Both the position numbers and the translations under genes were made by a program. Positions 1-5,146 of a stretch of 5,146 nt of DNA are shown piece after piece. Source of the DNA: Thiotrichaceae bacterium. Lineage in GTDB: Bacteria > Pseudomonadota > Gammaproteobacteria > Thiotrichales > Thiotrichaceae. The DNA lies in contig JALVRY010000233.1 of assembly GCA_027024625.1 (NCBI GenBank), positions 1 to 5,146 of the forward strand. Direction: 5' to 3'. Each line of letters opens with the position of its first letter. The first letter of the stretch is position 1. The notes below the pieces were generated by a model that saw only the letters and a list, made by a program, of their open reading frames with translations, was not told where the DNA came from and ran no database searches.

Positions 1-1
1 T

Positions 2-802
2 TCTAAAACAAACACCCCTAATACAAACAAGTGGACAACTATTTTCTTAGGTGTTTTAGCATGGTGCTTACTGATCATTCCTTTCATTTATATTTCATTC
101 TTTTTGGAAGATTATTTTGGCTGGTGGTTTAGTATTTTACTCGGCTATTTAGCCATTGGAGCCAAAAGCTTAAAAGATCATGCTTTGCAAGTTGCCGATG
201 CCTTAAAGCAAGGTGACTTATCTCTTGCCAGAACAAAAGTTAGCTATATCGTAAGCCGTGATACCTCTCAACTAGATGAGCAAGCTATTAGCCGATCAAG
301 CATCGAATCGGTATTAGAAAACGGTAGCGATGCAATATTTTCCGCCTTATTTTGGTTTTTAGTGGCAGGTGCTTCAGGTGTTGTGCTTTATCGCTTGAGT
401 AATACGCTGGATGCAATGTGGGGCTATCGCAATGAAAAATATGAATATTTTGGCAAGTTCTCTGCCCGTGTTGATGATATATTAAATTGGATACCTGCTC
501 GTTTAACCGCTTTAAGCTACCTACTCATGGGCAATCGTTCAAAAGCATGGCAATGTTGGCGACAACAAGCAAGCCAATGGTACAGTCCAAACGCAGGTGT
601 CGTCATGGCAACGGGAGCAGGTGCTTTGGACATACAGCTTGGTGGCATAGCTCGCTATCACGGCAAAGATAAAACACGCCCCATACTAGGCACTAAGCAA
701 GCTCCTCAAACAAAGGATATTTATCACGCATGGAATTTAGTTTTTAAAAGTATTGTTCTATGGACAATACTTTCTTTAATTATTGGCCTTTTGCTTTTCT
801 AG
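2..802 (+). CDS. cbiB: Adenosylcobinamide-phosphate synthase CbiB/CobD, 5' end outside window
   Basis: This integral inner-membrane enzyme condenses adenosylcobyric acid with aminopropanol (or its phosphate) to give adenosylcobinamide (phosphate), late in cobalamin synthesis. The frame is open to the left edge and no stop precedes it, so the TTG at 104 is internal rather than a start. 266 residues are visible; the family usually has about 310-320, so roughly 50 N-terminal residues lie outside. Numbering visible residues, family blocks are SRDTSQL (85-91), the E-N-x-x-D block (E106, N107, D110), SNTLDAMWGYRNEKY (133-147), SARVDDILNWIPARL (154-168), SPNAG (195-199) and LDIQLGG (209-215). Hydrophobic segments lie near 12-34, 111-130 and 246-266. 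The variant with LENGSDAIF and ALFWF resembles the form I associate with Pseudomonas-type CobD more than the enteric CbiB. Other cobalamin genes are expected upstream but cannot be seen. The gene ends with TAG and converges on nhaD. Confidence 0.95.
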   Translation, partial: SKTNTPNTNKWTTIFLGVLAWCLLIIPFIYISFFLEDYFGWWFSILLGYLAIGAKSLKDHALQVADALKQGDLSLARTKVSYIVSRDTSQLDEQAISRSSIESVLENGSDAIFSALFWFLVAGASGVVLYRLSNTLDAMWGYRNEKYEYFGKFSARVDDILNWIPARLTALSYLLMGNRSKAWQCWRQQASQWYSPNAGVVMATGAGALDIQLGGIARYHGKDKTRPILGTKQAPQTKDIYHAWNLVFKSIVLWTILSLIIGLLLF

Positions 803-815
803 AACAAACGAAACT

Positions 816-858
816 TGCGGAGATAAACCCAAAAAAACTCTGCACAGGACACTTTTTT
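816..858 (+). terminator. Possible weak terminator after cbiB
   Basis: Fourteen bases after the cbiB stop, TGCGGAG (816-822) can pair with CTCTGCA (838-844) as a 7-bp stem with one G-U pair around a 15-base A-rich loop. A run of six T follows at 853-858, but eight bases separate it from the stem, so this is not a classical intrinsic terminator. I see nothing better for cbiB in the gap 803-977. Confidence 0.25.
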
Positions 859-906
859 AAAGGCAAACATTAAGTGTACTGTACAGAAGATTTCGATATT
901 TAATAG

Positions 907-920
907 CACAATATATTGTG
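907..920. repeat. Perfect 14-bp palindrome in the cbiB/nhaD convergent gap
   Basis: CACAATATATTGTG is identical to its own reverse complement. It lies between the 3' ends of two convergent genes, about 57 bp beyond the nhaD stop and 104 bp beyond the cbiB stop. It could be a protein-binding site or an AT-rich hairpin that helps termination in both directions, but no T-run adjoins it. Its function is unknown. Confidence 0.4.
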
Positions 921-977
921 TATTTCGGATGGTAGTAACTCCGACTTAATCAAAAATTTCTTGAAAGCACCATTATA

Positions 978-2399
978 TTATAAGGGTGTAATTAGCATAT
1001 GAGTCCAAATGCTCGTGATATAACCCAACGCAATTGCCCAAGTCCATTTTAGATGTGAGAAGAAGGTATATATTCCTCTTGCCTGCCCCATTAGAGCAAC
1101 ACCTGCAGCCGAACCTACAGAAAGCAATGACCCACCGACTCCTGCTGTTAGTGTGACGAGTAACCATTGACCATGAGACATTTCTGGGTTCATAGTTAAT
1201 ACAGCAAACATAACGGGGATATTGTCAACAATTGCAGAAAGGAGTCCAACAAGAATATTTGCATTGGTTGCCCCCAAGTCACCGTACATCAAACCAGAGA
1301 CCAAGCCTAAATAGCCTAATGCACCTAAACCGCCAACACATAGAATAACGCCATAGAAGAACATTAAAGTATCCCACTCTGCACGCTCCAATTGAGAAAA
1401 AATATCCCATCGCCCAACTTTGTGATCTTCACTCAATTCAACACCGGGATTTTCTCCCGTTACTTTTAAGTAATAGCCGAAAAATTTTAAGAATCCTAAA
1501 CCTGTCATCATGCCAAGCATAGGAGGTAAGTGCAGTACATTATGGAATATGACAGCCATTGCAATGGTTACAACGAATAAAGCAACAACGATATAACCTC
1601 CACGTTGAACCGCCACTTTTTCCGTAACAGGGTCTGGATTACCTTTTGATATAAAGAAAGACATTATTAACGCTGGTACAAACCAGTTTACAACAGCTGG
1701 AAGGAATAAAACAAAGAACTCATCAAATTGAATAATACCTTTTTGCCATACCATCAGGGTTGTAATATCACCAAAGGGGCTAAATGTACCCCCTGCATTT
1801 GCCGCAACTACAATATTGATACACGCTAAAGCGACAAATTTTGCCTTTTCAGCACTATTAGATATAGCACTTTTTCCACCAGCAACAGCAATTACAACTG
1901 CCGCCATTAATAAAGCCGTTGTCAAGTTATCGGCAACGGGAGAAATAAAGAATGCAAGCAGACCTGTAATCCAGAAAATTATATAAAGTGAAAACCCCTT
2001 AGATACTAGCCAACCACGTAAAGCATCAAAAACACCACGTTCCTCCATCGTATTGATAAAGGTCATTGCTGCGAGTAGGAAGAGAAATAGCTCCACGTAT
2101 TCAAGCAAATTATGATTTAAAAGGCTATGCAGTTGATCAGAATGCCCAACAGACATATAAGCCAAAGCAACTAAAACCCAGATAATGCCCGCACCGACAA
2201 TCATCGGCTTAGATTTTCGTAGATGTAACTGCTCTTCTCCTATAACCAAAGAGTATGCGGCAACAAAGATAATTACAGCCCAGATACCGTAGGATGTTGC
2301 AGTTAAATCAATAGGGTTCCCCCCTCCAGACGCAAATACTTGTCCTGGTATTAATACAAGAAAAAAGAACAAGCCTAAAAGTTTTTTGAGTGGTGTCAT
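978..2399 (-). CDS. nhaD: Na+/H+ antiporter NhaD
   Basis: This polytopic inner-membrane antiporter of the ion transporter (ArsB/NhaD) superfamily exports Na+ or Li+ in exchange for H+, for salt tolerance and pH homeostasis. At 473 residues it is of usual length. Residues 1-24 form a signal-like hydrophobic N-terminus (K5, K6, then a Leu/Phe-rich stretch ending in FAS). Many hydrophobic helices follow, including about 36-54, 65-82, 100-115, 138-153 and 160-174. Family blocks are SPVADNLTTALLM (153-165, with D157, N158), NAGGTFSPFGDITTLMVW (201-218, with D211, T213, T214), LLSAIVDNIPVM (386-397, with D392, N393) and GVGGSLLSVGSAAGVALMG (420-438). Asp, Asn, Thr and Ser residues in matching blocks were shown to be essential in Vibrio cholerae NhaD, and all look retained here. 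The ATG at 2399 suits the signal-like N-terminus, although no good Shine-Dalgarno precedes it. The gap to apbE (273 bp) and a separate promoter suggest that it is transcribed alone. Confidence 0.96.
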   Translation of the reverse strand: MTPLKKLLGLFFFLVLIPGQVFASGGGNPIDLTATSYGIWAVIIFVAAYSLVIGEEQLHLRKSKPMIVGAGIIWVLVALAYMSVGHSDQLHSLLNHNLLEYVELFLFLLAAMTFINTMEERGVFDALRGWLVSKGFSLYIIFWITGLLAFFISPVADNLTTALLMAAVVIAVAGGKSAISNSAEKAKFVALACINIVVAANAGGTFSPFGDITTLMVWQKGIIQFDEFFVLFLPAVVNWFVPALIMSFFISKGNPDPVTEKVAVQRGGYIVVALFVVTIAMAVIFHNVLHLPPMLGMMTGLGFLKFFGYYLKVTGENPGVELSEDHKVGRWDIFSQLERAEWDTLMFFYGVILCVGGLGALGYLGLVSGLMYGDLGATNANILVGLLSAIVDNIPVMFAVLTMNPEMSHGQWLLVTLTAGVGGSLLSVGSAAGVALMGQARGIYTFFSHLKWTWAIALGYITSIWTHMLITPL

Positions 2400-2430
2400 T
2401 TTAAGTTATCTAATAAATAAGTAGAGGCTG

Positions 2431-2458
2431 ATTATAATACCCAAAAAAATTAGAGCAA
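2431..2458 (-). promoter_or_regulatory. Predicted sigma70-type promoter of nhaD
   Basis: Reading the minus strand, a consensus -10 TATAAT lies at 2436-2431. A 16-bp T-rich spacer precedes it, with TTGCTC at 2458-2453 as the -35; an overlapping alternative is TTGTTG at 2461-2456 with a 19-bp spacer. Transcription would begin near 2424, giving a leader of only about 25 bases. That is too short for a riboswitch. The leader has no clear Shine-Dalgarno: the bases before the ATG are AGATAACTTAAA. The rest of the apbE-nhaD gap (about 2465-2672) shows no gene, terminator or strong repeat. Confidence 0.55.
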
Positions 2459-2672
2459 CAATTCGGAAAACCTTATTTCAATTTAGTTAGAATTATGTAA
2501 GGTATGTCATGAATATGCTAAATGATGCACTTTCCTGAATATGAACTGAAATATCTATTTTCACTATTTAGTGGATCTTTGCATAAAAGAATAACGAGAG
2601 AAAAGGTCAACATTGGACTTAATTTGTATACCTCAAGCCGCAATAATCACCTAAACTTCACTTAGTCACTAC

Positions 2673-3692
2673 TCAATCTTGATAGTTTGAAAAATATTGA
2701 TTAGTCATTGTTTTATATGACTTTCCCTTATGTATCACCATAAATACTGCTAGCTTTTCTTGATTAGCAAACTCCATCCCATTCTTAACTCCCATCACCA
2801 TAATCGCTGTTGCCATTGCATCTGCCCACATTGTTGATTTGGCTAGCACTGTCACCGAAGCTAGTTTATTTTTTGCAGGCTTTCCTGTTTTGGGATTAAG
2901 CGTATGAGCATAACGCTTGCCATTATATTTATAATAATTTCGATAGTTTCCTGATGTTGCTACAGCTTGATTACTAAGATATAAACCTTGAATTGGTTTT
3001 GCTGACGATAATAGCGTGCTACTTGGCTGTTCAATTGCAATATGCCAAGGCTTTCCTCGTGCATTCTTACCCTTTGCATAAACTTCTCCGCCTATTTCGA
3101 CAAGATAATGCTGAAAACCTTTGTGGCTTAATAATTCTGCCAAAGCATCCACACCATAGCCTTTTGCTATTGCAGACAAATCTAACGAGAGTGCAGGTAT
3201 ATCCTTGGATAATGCGGGGGGAGACTGTCGAATACTGAGATGTTGTAAACCTATATTTTGTAGTGCATGTTGAATCTCCACTTCAGAAGGAGGTGCTACT
3301 CTAATTTTCTTAGCAAAACCCCACAAATAAACTAAAGGGTAAATACTTGGTTCAAATGCACCATCACTAATTTTATAGGCTTTAACCGCTGATTCTACTA
3401 CCGATAAAAATTCATGTGAAACAGGAAACCAATCTGCTTTTGAATATTGGTTAAACCGTGAAATTTCTGAATCATCAAGATAGGTTGACATTTCTTGATT
3501 GATTTCAGCAAGGCGATTCTCTATTTCTTGCTGTAAGTCTTGAGGATTAAGCTTATTTTGCCCCGTTACTACAGTGATATGATACTGTGTTCCCATCGTA
3601 ATACCGCTGAATTGCAAGCTTTTCTGTGACGATTCCCCACAGGCCGTTAACATCAAGGCTAGCAAAAGTACAAGGCAAATACGGTGCAACAT
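2673..3692 (-). CDS. apbE: FAD:protein FMN transferase ApbE, lipoprotein
   Basis: ApbE transfers FMN from FAD to a Thr or Ser of a client protein, Mg2+-dependently, outside the inner membrane; known clients include NqrB/NqrC and RnfD/RnfG. I place the start at ATG 3692 (339 residues) rather than TTG 3704: the bases GAGG sit six bases before this ATG, and the predicted lipoprotein signal then begins directly (positive residue R4, hydrophobic 5-15, lipobox LTAC with Cys18). Family blocks are TMGTQYHITV (32-41), EMSTYLDDSEISRFN (67-81), GAFEPSIYPLVYLWGF (111-126), LDLSAIAKGYGVD (170-182), YLVEIGGEVYAKG (196-208), ATSGNYRNYY (245-254), YAHTLNPKTGKPA (261-273) and the Mg2+-site region ADAMATA (290-296, D291 and T295). 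Length and motifs indicate an intact enzyme. It lies one base downstream of yigZ, so the two are probably co-transcribed and translationally coupled. No terminator is evident after it. Confidence 0.96.
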   Translation of the reverse strand: MLHRICLVLLLALMLTACGESSQKSLQFSGITMGTQYHITVVTGQNKLNPQDLQQEIENRLAEINQEMSTYLDDSEISRFNQYSKADWFPVSHEFLSVVESAVKAYKISDGAFEPSIYPLVYLWGFAKKIRVAPPSEVEIQHALQNIGLQHLSIRQSPPALSKDIPALSLDLSAIAKGYGVDALAELLSHKGFQHYLVEIGGEVYAKGKNARGKPWHIAIEQPSSTLLSSAKPIQGLYLSNQAVATSGNYRNYYKYNGKRYAHTLNPKTGKPAKNKLASVTVLAKSTMWADAMATAIMVMGVKNGMEFANQEKLAVFMVIHKGKSYKTMTNQYFSNYQD

Positions 3693-3693
3693 A

Positions 3694-4290
3694 TTAATCC
3701 TCAATTTTCAGGCTCACCGTAAAAGGTAATTGCTGGCGAAAATCATCCATTTGTCTTGATGGAATTCGGCAATGAAAACTCACATCGGCTTGATAATCCA
3801 CTGAATCAATTACGCCTTCAAACTTTTCTAATAGATGCCTTACGGTATTTTCATCATTATAAGAAAAAGTCAGCATGATAGCCTCCATCTGAACCTTTTC
3901 CTTTAATGGCGTCAGCTTAATAGCCTCCGTTACTGATGAGCCATAAGCACGACTTAAACCACCTGTACCTAACTTTATTCCACCAAAGTAACGAACAATG
4001 ACCGCTGTTACCTCCCCAATTTGCTGATGCTGTAAAACATTCAACATTGGTTTGCCAGCCGTACCAGATGGTTCTCCATCATCACTCATTGCCACATATT
4101 GGGAGTTTGGAGCACCCGCTACCCACGCCCAGCAAACATGTCGAGCATCTGGATATTGCTTGCGAATATCATCAATAAATTGTTTTGCTATCTCAGGGGA
4201 TTCGGTATGCACAATCCAAGTAAGAAATCGGCTACGCTTAATTTCTTGCTCATAAAATGTGGTTTCAGCAGGAATCATATAATCAGACAT
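3694..4290 (-). CDS. yigZ: YigZ/IMPACT family protein (UPF0029)
   Basis: This is a conserved bacterial cytoplasmic protein of the IMPACT family. Eukaryotic IMPACT modulates the translation-stress kinase GCN2; the bacterial role is not settled. I choose ATG 4290 (198 residues) over TTG 4338: the N-terminus MSDYMIPAET then matches that of E. coli YigZ, and the extra 16 residues look non-homologous. The ATG at 4278 (MIPAE) is also possible, and no strong Shine-Dalgarno decides between them. The N-terminal domain (about 1-125) carries EIKRSRF (16-22), YPDARHVCWAW (46-56), SDDGEPSGTAGKPML (69-83) and the signature VRYFGGIKLGTGGLSRAYG (99-117). A C-terminal domain (about 130-198), ferredoxin-like and related to EF-G domain IV/V folds in solved homologues, ends in LKIED. 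The length is near the usual 200-205. It is the first gene of a probable yigZ-apbE operon and is divergent from the lipoprotein at 4455. Confidence 0.92.
   Translation of the reverse strand: MSDYMIPAETTFYEQEIKRSRFLTWIVHTESPEIAKQFIDDIRKQYPDARHVCWAWVAGAPNSQYVAMSDDGEPSGTAGKPMLNVLQHQQIGEVTAVIVRYFGGIKLGTGGLSRAYGSSVTEAIKLTPLKEKVQMEAIMLTFSYNDENTVRHLLEKFEGVIDSVDYQADVSFHCRIPSRQMDDFRQQLPFTVSLKIED
3698..3703 (-). promoter_or_regulatory. Ribosome binding site that fixes the apbE start
   Basis: On the minus strand TGAGGA is followed by five bases and then ATG at 3692-3690, with the GAGG core six bases from the ATG. The site overlaps the last codons of yigZ (Glu-Asp-stop). If translation began at TTG 3704 instead, this motif would be inside the coding region. 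The overlap implies that ribosomes finishing yigZ feed apbE. Confidence 0.75.
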
Positions 4291-4454
4291 ATTTGATATA
4301 ATAACCGATGGATAGCCATCATGAATTAGAAAAATCAATCACGAAAGAATAAATACCATTTATCTGCTTATGTTTATGATAACGAAACTTTTGTGACACT
4401 ATTTAATCCATGCAGACAATCTAATAACAAATAATAAGAAAAGATGGTAATAGC
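4291..4454. other. Divergent intergenic region with promoters not resolved
   Basis: This 164-bp AT-rich gap must hold the promoters of yigZ (minus) and the lipoprotein gene (plus). For the plus strand, TTGTGA (4391-4396) with GACAAT 18 bp downstream is a weak candidate. For the minus strand I see only poor matches. A small inverted repeat, GATGG (4307-4311) and CCATC (4316-4320) with a 4-base loop, lies about 17 bp before the yigZ ATG and could fold in its leader; its effect, if any, is unknown. The purine-rich AAGATGG (4441-4447), seven bases before the ATG at 4455, is a weak ribosome site for the lipoprotein. Confidence 0.35.
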
Positions 4455-4853
4455 ATGAATATTAATAAAAAACATTTGCTTGTATTAAGCATAATGGCTG
4501 GCATATCAGGATGTGCCAATTTAACAGACAGCCCCTATTACCGTATTTGGCATGATAGGGCATACGAAATAAAAGCATCACCAGCAGTATTACAACAGGT
4601 TGCTGGGGAAAGCGAAATACCAGAAGCAGAACCTGCTATCCCTGAAGCAGAAGTTTCTGAGCAGCAAATTGATACACCTGTCGCACAAACAGTCGCTTAT
4701 ACAGAAGCACCTATTATCGATAAGCAAAATAGAAATGCGTATAGCGTAGAAGGTGATCCGTTTCAGTCTTACACTAGAGCAGCACAAATGGAATATTCCA
4801 GAGAGGAAGCTCCACTACGTAGAGACTACAGCAATATGAATGGAGAACTATAG
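4455..4853 (+). CDS. Small lipoprotein of unknown function
   Basis: I do not recognise this 132-residue protein. The N-terminus is a clear lipoprotein signal: K5, K6, hydrophobic 8-17, then a lipobox ISGC with Cys20. The residue after Cys is Ala, not Asp, which by the Lol rule predicts the outer membrane. The mature part is about 113 residues with no transmembrane segment. After a Tyr/Trp-containing stretch (DSPYYRIWHDRAYEIK, 25-40) comes a low-complexity acidic Pro/Glu/Ala segment (about 52-70) in which IPEAE occurs twice (55-59 and 62-66). The C-terminal part (about 88-132) is polar, rich in Tyr, Arg, Asn and Glu, and may be unfolded. The ATG at 4455 is the only plausible start because in-frame stops precede it closely. 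Signal, codon use and an isolated reading frame make it a real gene. It is probably monocistronic, ending before the terminator at 4981-5009. Confidence 0.8.
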   Translation: MNINKKHLLVLSIMAGISGCANLTDSPYYRIWHDRAYEIKASPAVLQQVAGESEIPEAEPAIPEAEVSEQQIDTPVAQTVAYTEAPIIDKQNRNAYSVEGDPFQSYTRAAQMEYSREEAPLRRDYSNMNGEL

Positions 4854-4873
4854 TCAGAAAAAATAAATCGATT

Positions 4874-4890
4874 GTTATCACAAAGATAAC
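4874..4890 (+). repeat. Short hairpin just after the lipoprotein gene
   Basis: GTTATC (4874-4879) and GATAAC (4885-4890) form a perfect 6-bp stem with an ACAAA loop, 20 bases after the stop codon. No T-run follows, so it is not a terminator by itself. It may be a 3'-UTR stability element. Confidence 0.35.
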
Positions 4891-4918
4891 TCTCTGTTAG
4901 GATGGTTTGTTAGCCCCT

Positions 4919-5009
4919 AGAGTCCTGAGAGGGACTCTTATTTCATCCTTAGGATAGCCCTTCCTAAGTATGGAATCCTTAGCCCGATCTTTTGGTTGGG
5001 CTTTTTTTT
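4919..5009 (+). ncRNA. Candidate structured 3'-UTR RNA or small RNA
   Basis: Three hairpins follow one another on the plus strand. The first pairs AGAGTCC (4919-4925) with GGACTCT (4932-4938). The second pairs CTTAGGA (4948-4954) with TCCTAAG (4962-4968). The third is the intrinsic terminator (4981-5009). Alternative pairings exist: AGGATG (4899-4904) with CATCCT (4944-4949) would enclose the first hairpin and compete with the second. The word AGCCC occurs at 4912, 4956 and 4981, and each copy could pair with GGGCT at 4998-5002. Such a layout is compatible with a 3'-UTR-derived small RNA of the lipoprotein transcript, or simply a reinforced terminator. No promoter of its own is convincing, and I know no RNA family that it matches. 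Confidence 0.3.
4981..5009 (+). terminator. Strong intrinsic terminator
   Basis: AGCCCGATC (4981-4989) pairs with GGTTGGGCT (4994-5002) as a 9-bp stem with two G-U pairs and a TTTT loop, followed directly by a run of eight T (5002-5009). This is a textbook Rho-independent terminator on the plus strand. It most likely ends the lipoprotein transcript, whose stop is 128 bp upstream. Confidence 0.9.
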
Positions 5010-5029
5010 GCCTAAAATCTAACAGAAAC

Positions 5030-5085
5030 TATTAATTGTTCCAAAAGTAATGTCATGTTATTAATTGTTGCAAAAGTATAGTCAT
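5030..5085. repeat. Two 27-bp imperfect direct repeats, 29-bp period
   Basis: The copies at 5030-5056 and 5059-5085 share TATTAATTGTT, then CAAAAGTA, then GTCAT, differing at only 3 of 27 positions (24 identical). A 2-bp spacer separates them. An extended -10 promoter pattern overlaps them: TTGTTC (5036-5041), a 17-bp spacer, then TGT before TATTAA (5059-5064). The pair could be a regulator's tandem operator or transposase-binding repeats at the end of a mobile element. No gene is visible downstream within the window. Confidence 0.6.
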
Positions 5086-5146
5086 ACTGAAGTTCCTAGA
5101 TGGTATCTCCCACTCAGGAAGCGATGCTTTAGAGACTGTGTAAGTA
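5086..5146. other. Right-edge non-coding sequence
   Basis: No reading frame or convincing structure is seen before the window ends. The minor inverted repeat TTCCT (5093-5097) and AGGAA (5116-5120) is too short to interpret. Together with the entries from 4854 onward, this completes the 293-bp gene-free right end. Confidence 0.4.

Larger units (their letters stand above)
4893..5026. repeat. 134-bp block bounded by an 8-bp perfect inverted repeat
   Basis: TCTGTTAG (4893-4900) and CTAACAGA (5019-5026) are exact reverse complements and bracket all the hairpins at 4919-5009. The right arm lies beyond the predicted transcription stop, so the pair is easier to explain at DNA level than as an RNA closing stem. 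Similar AACT words flank it (4888-4891 and 5027-5030), but the left one is offset by a base, so this is not a clean target duplication. It could be chance or a small inverted-repeat element. Confidence 0.35.

Noticed and set aside
104..106. TTG as a start of the first gene.
   Set aside because: The frame is open upstream to the edge and encodes a further hydrophobic segment, and the family needs about 85 more residues before this point than such a start would give.
311..350. CbiB differs from the enteric sequence in the E-N-x-x-D region (no Ala-Pro after it).
   Set aside because: The same variant is what I recall for Pseudomonas-type CobD, so it is lineage variation, not loss of function.
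487..672. Open frame inside cbiB on the same strand.
   Set aside because: Out-of-frame shadow of cbiB with no family resemblance and no ribosome site.
973..1167. Minus-strand open frame overlapping the nhaD 3' end.
   Set aside because: Shadow of nhaD in another frame with no recognisable domain.
2400..2424. Sodium riboswitch before nhaD.
   Set aside because: The predicted leader is about 25 bases, far too short to form one.
2508..2537. Nine-codon frame with an AAGG-like site in the apbE-nhaD gap.
   Set aside because: Too short to support without conservation or expression data.
4590..4787. Minus-strand Cys/Arg-rich frame opposite the lipoprotein gene.
   Set aside because: Antisense shadow; its composition reflects the repeated Glu/Ala codons on the other strand.
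4893..5026. Integron attC site.
   Set aside because: Only one core box fits; the left arm GTTAGGA breaks the GTTRRRY rule, and there is no integrase or cassette array.
5089..5098. GAAGTTCCTA matches the first ten bases of the yeast FRT arm.
   Set aside because: The next bases diverge and there is no inverted second arm or spacer, so it is a chance match.
5130..5146. TTAGAGACTGTGTAAGT at the right edge resembles the TGTGTAA words near ends of IS256-family elements.
   Set aside because: Too short, no partner end and no transposase visible; extending the sequence to the right would decide it.

Overview
The window is AT-rich bacterial DNA, tightly packed with genes. The protein families and the detailed sequences of CbiB and NhaD point to a gammaproteobacterium, probably a marine or otherwise sodium-exposed one; this assignment is inference from family resemblance only. 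Five protein genes are supported, one of them cut by the left edge. All look intact within the window, and I see no CRISPR array, tRNA or rRNA.

Layout. (1) At 2-802 (+) is the C-terminal five-sixths of cbiB, a membrane enzyme of cobalamin nucleotide-loop assembly. (2) A 175-bp convergent gap follows, holding a weak terminator-like hairpin and a perfect 14-bp palindrome. (3) At 978-2399 (-) is nhaD, a Na+/H+ antiporter, with its own promoter about 35-60 bp upstream. (4) At 2673-4290 (-) a two-gene unit, yigZ then apbE, reads in the same direction as nhaD. The stop of yigZ and the corrected ATG of apbE are one base apart, and the apbE ribosome site lies inside the last codons of yigZ. (5) At 4455-4853 (+), divergent from yigZ, is a small unassigned lipoprotein. 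(6) The last 293 bp have no gene but are rich in structure: consecutive hairpins ending in a strong intrinsic terminator, an 8-bp inverted repeat bracketing that block, and a 27-bp imperfect direct repeat.

Function. cbiB makes adenosylcobinamide (phosphate) for vitamin B12. NhaD exports Na+ (or Li+) in exchange for protons. ApbE attaches FMN covalently to proteins; its known clients include subunits of the Na+-pumping NQR and RNF complexes, so its closeness to nhaD is suggestive, but no NQR or RNF gene is visible here. YigZ is a conserved IMPACT-family protein of uncertain role.

I found no clear new multi-gene system. The least explained part is the non-coding right end (about 4857-5146), which could be a terminator block, a 3'-UTR-derived small RNA or a small mobile element, with possible transposase or regulator binding sites beside it. 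Two starts should be moved from the longest open frame: apbE to the ATG at 3692 and yigZ to the ATG at 4290.
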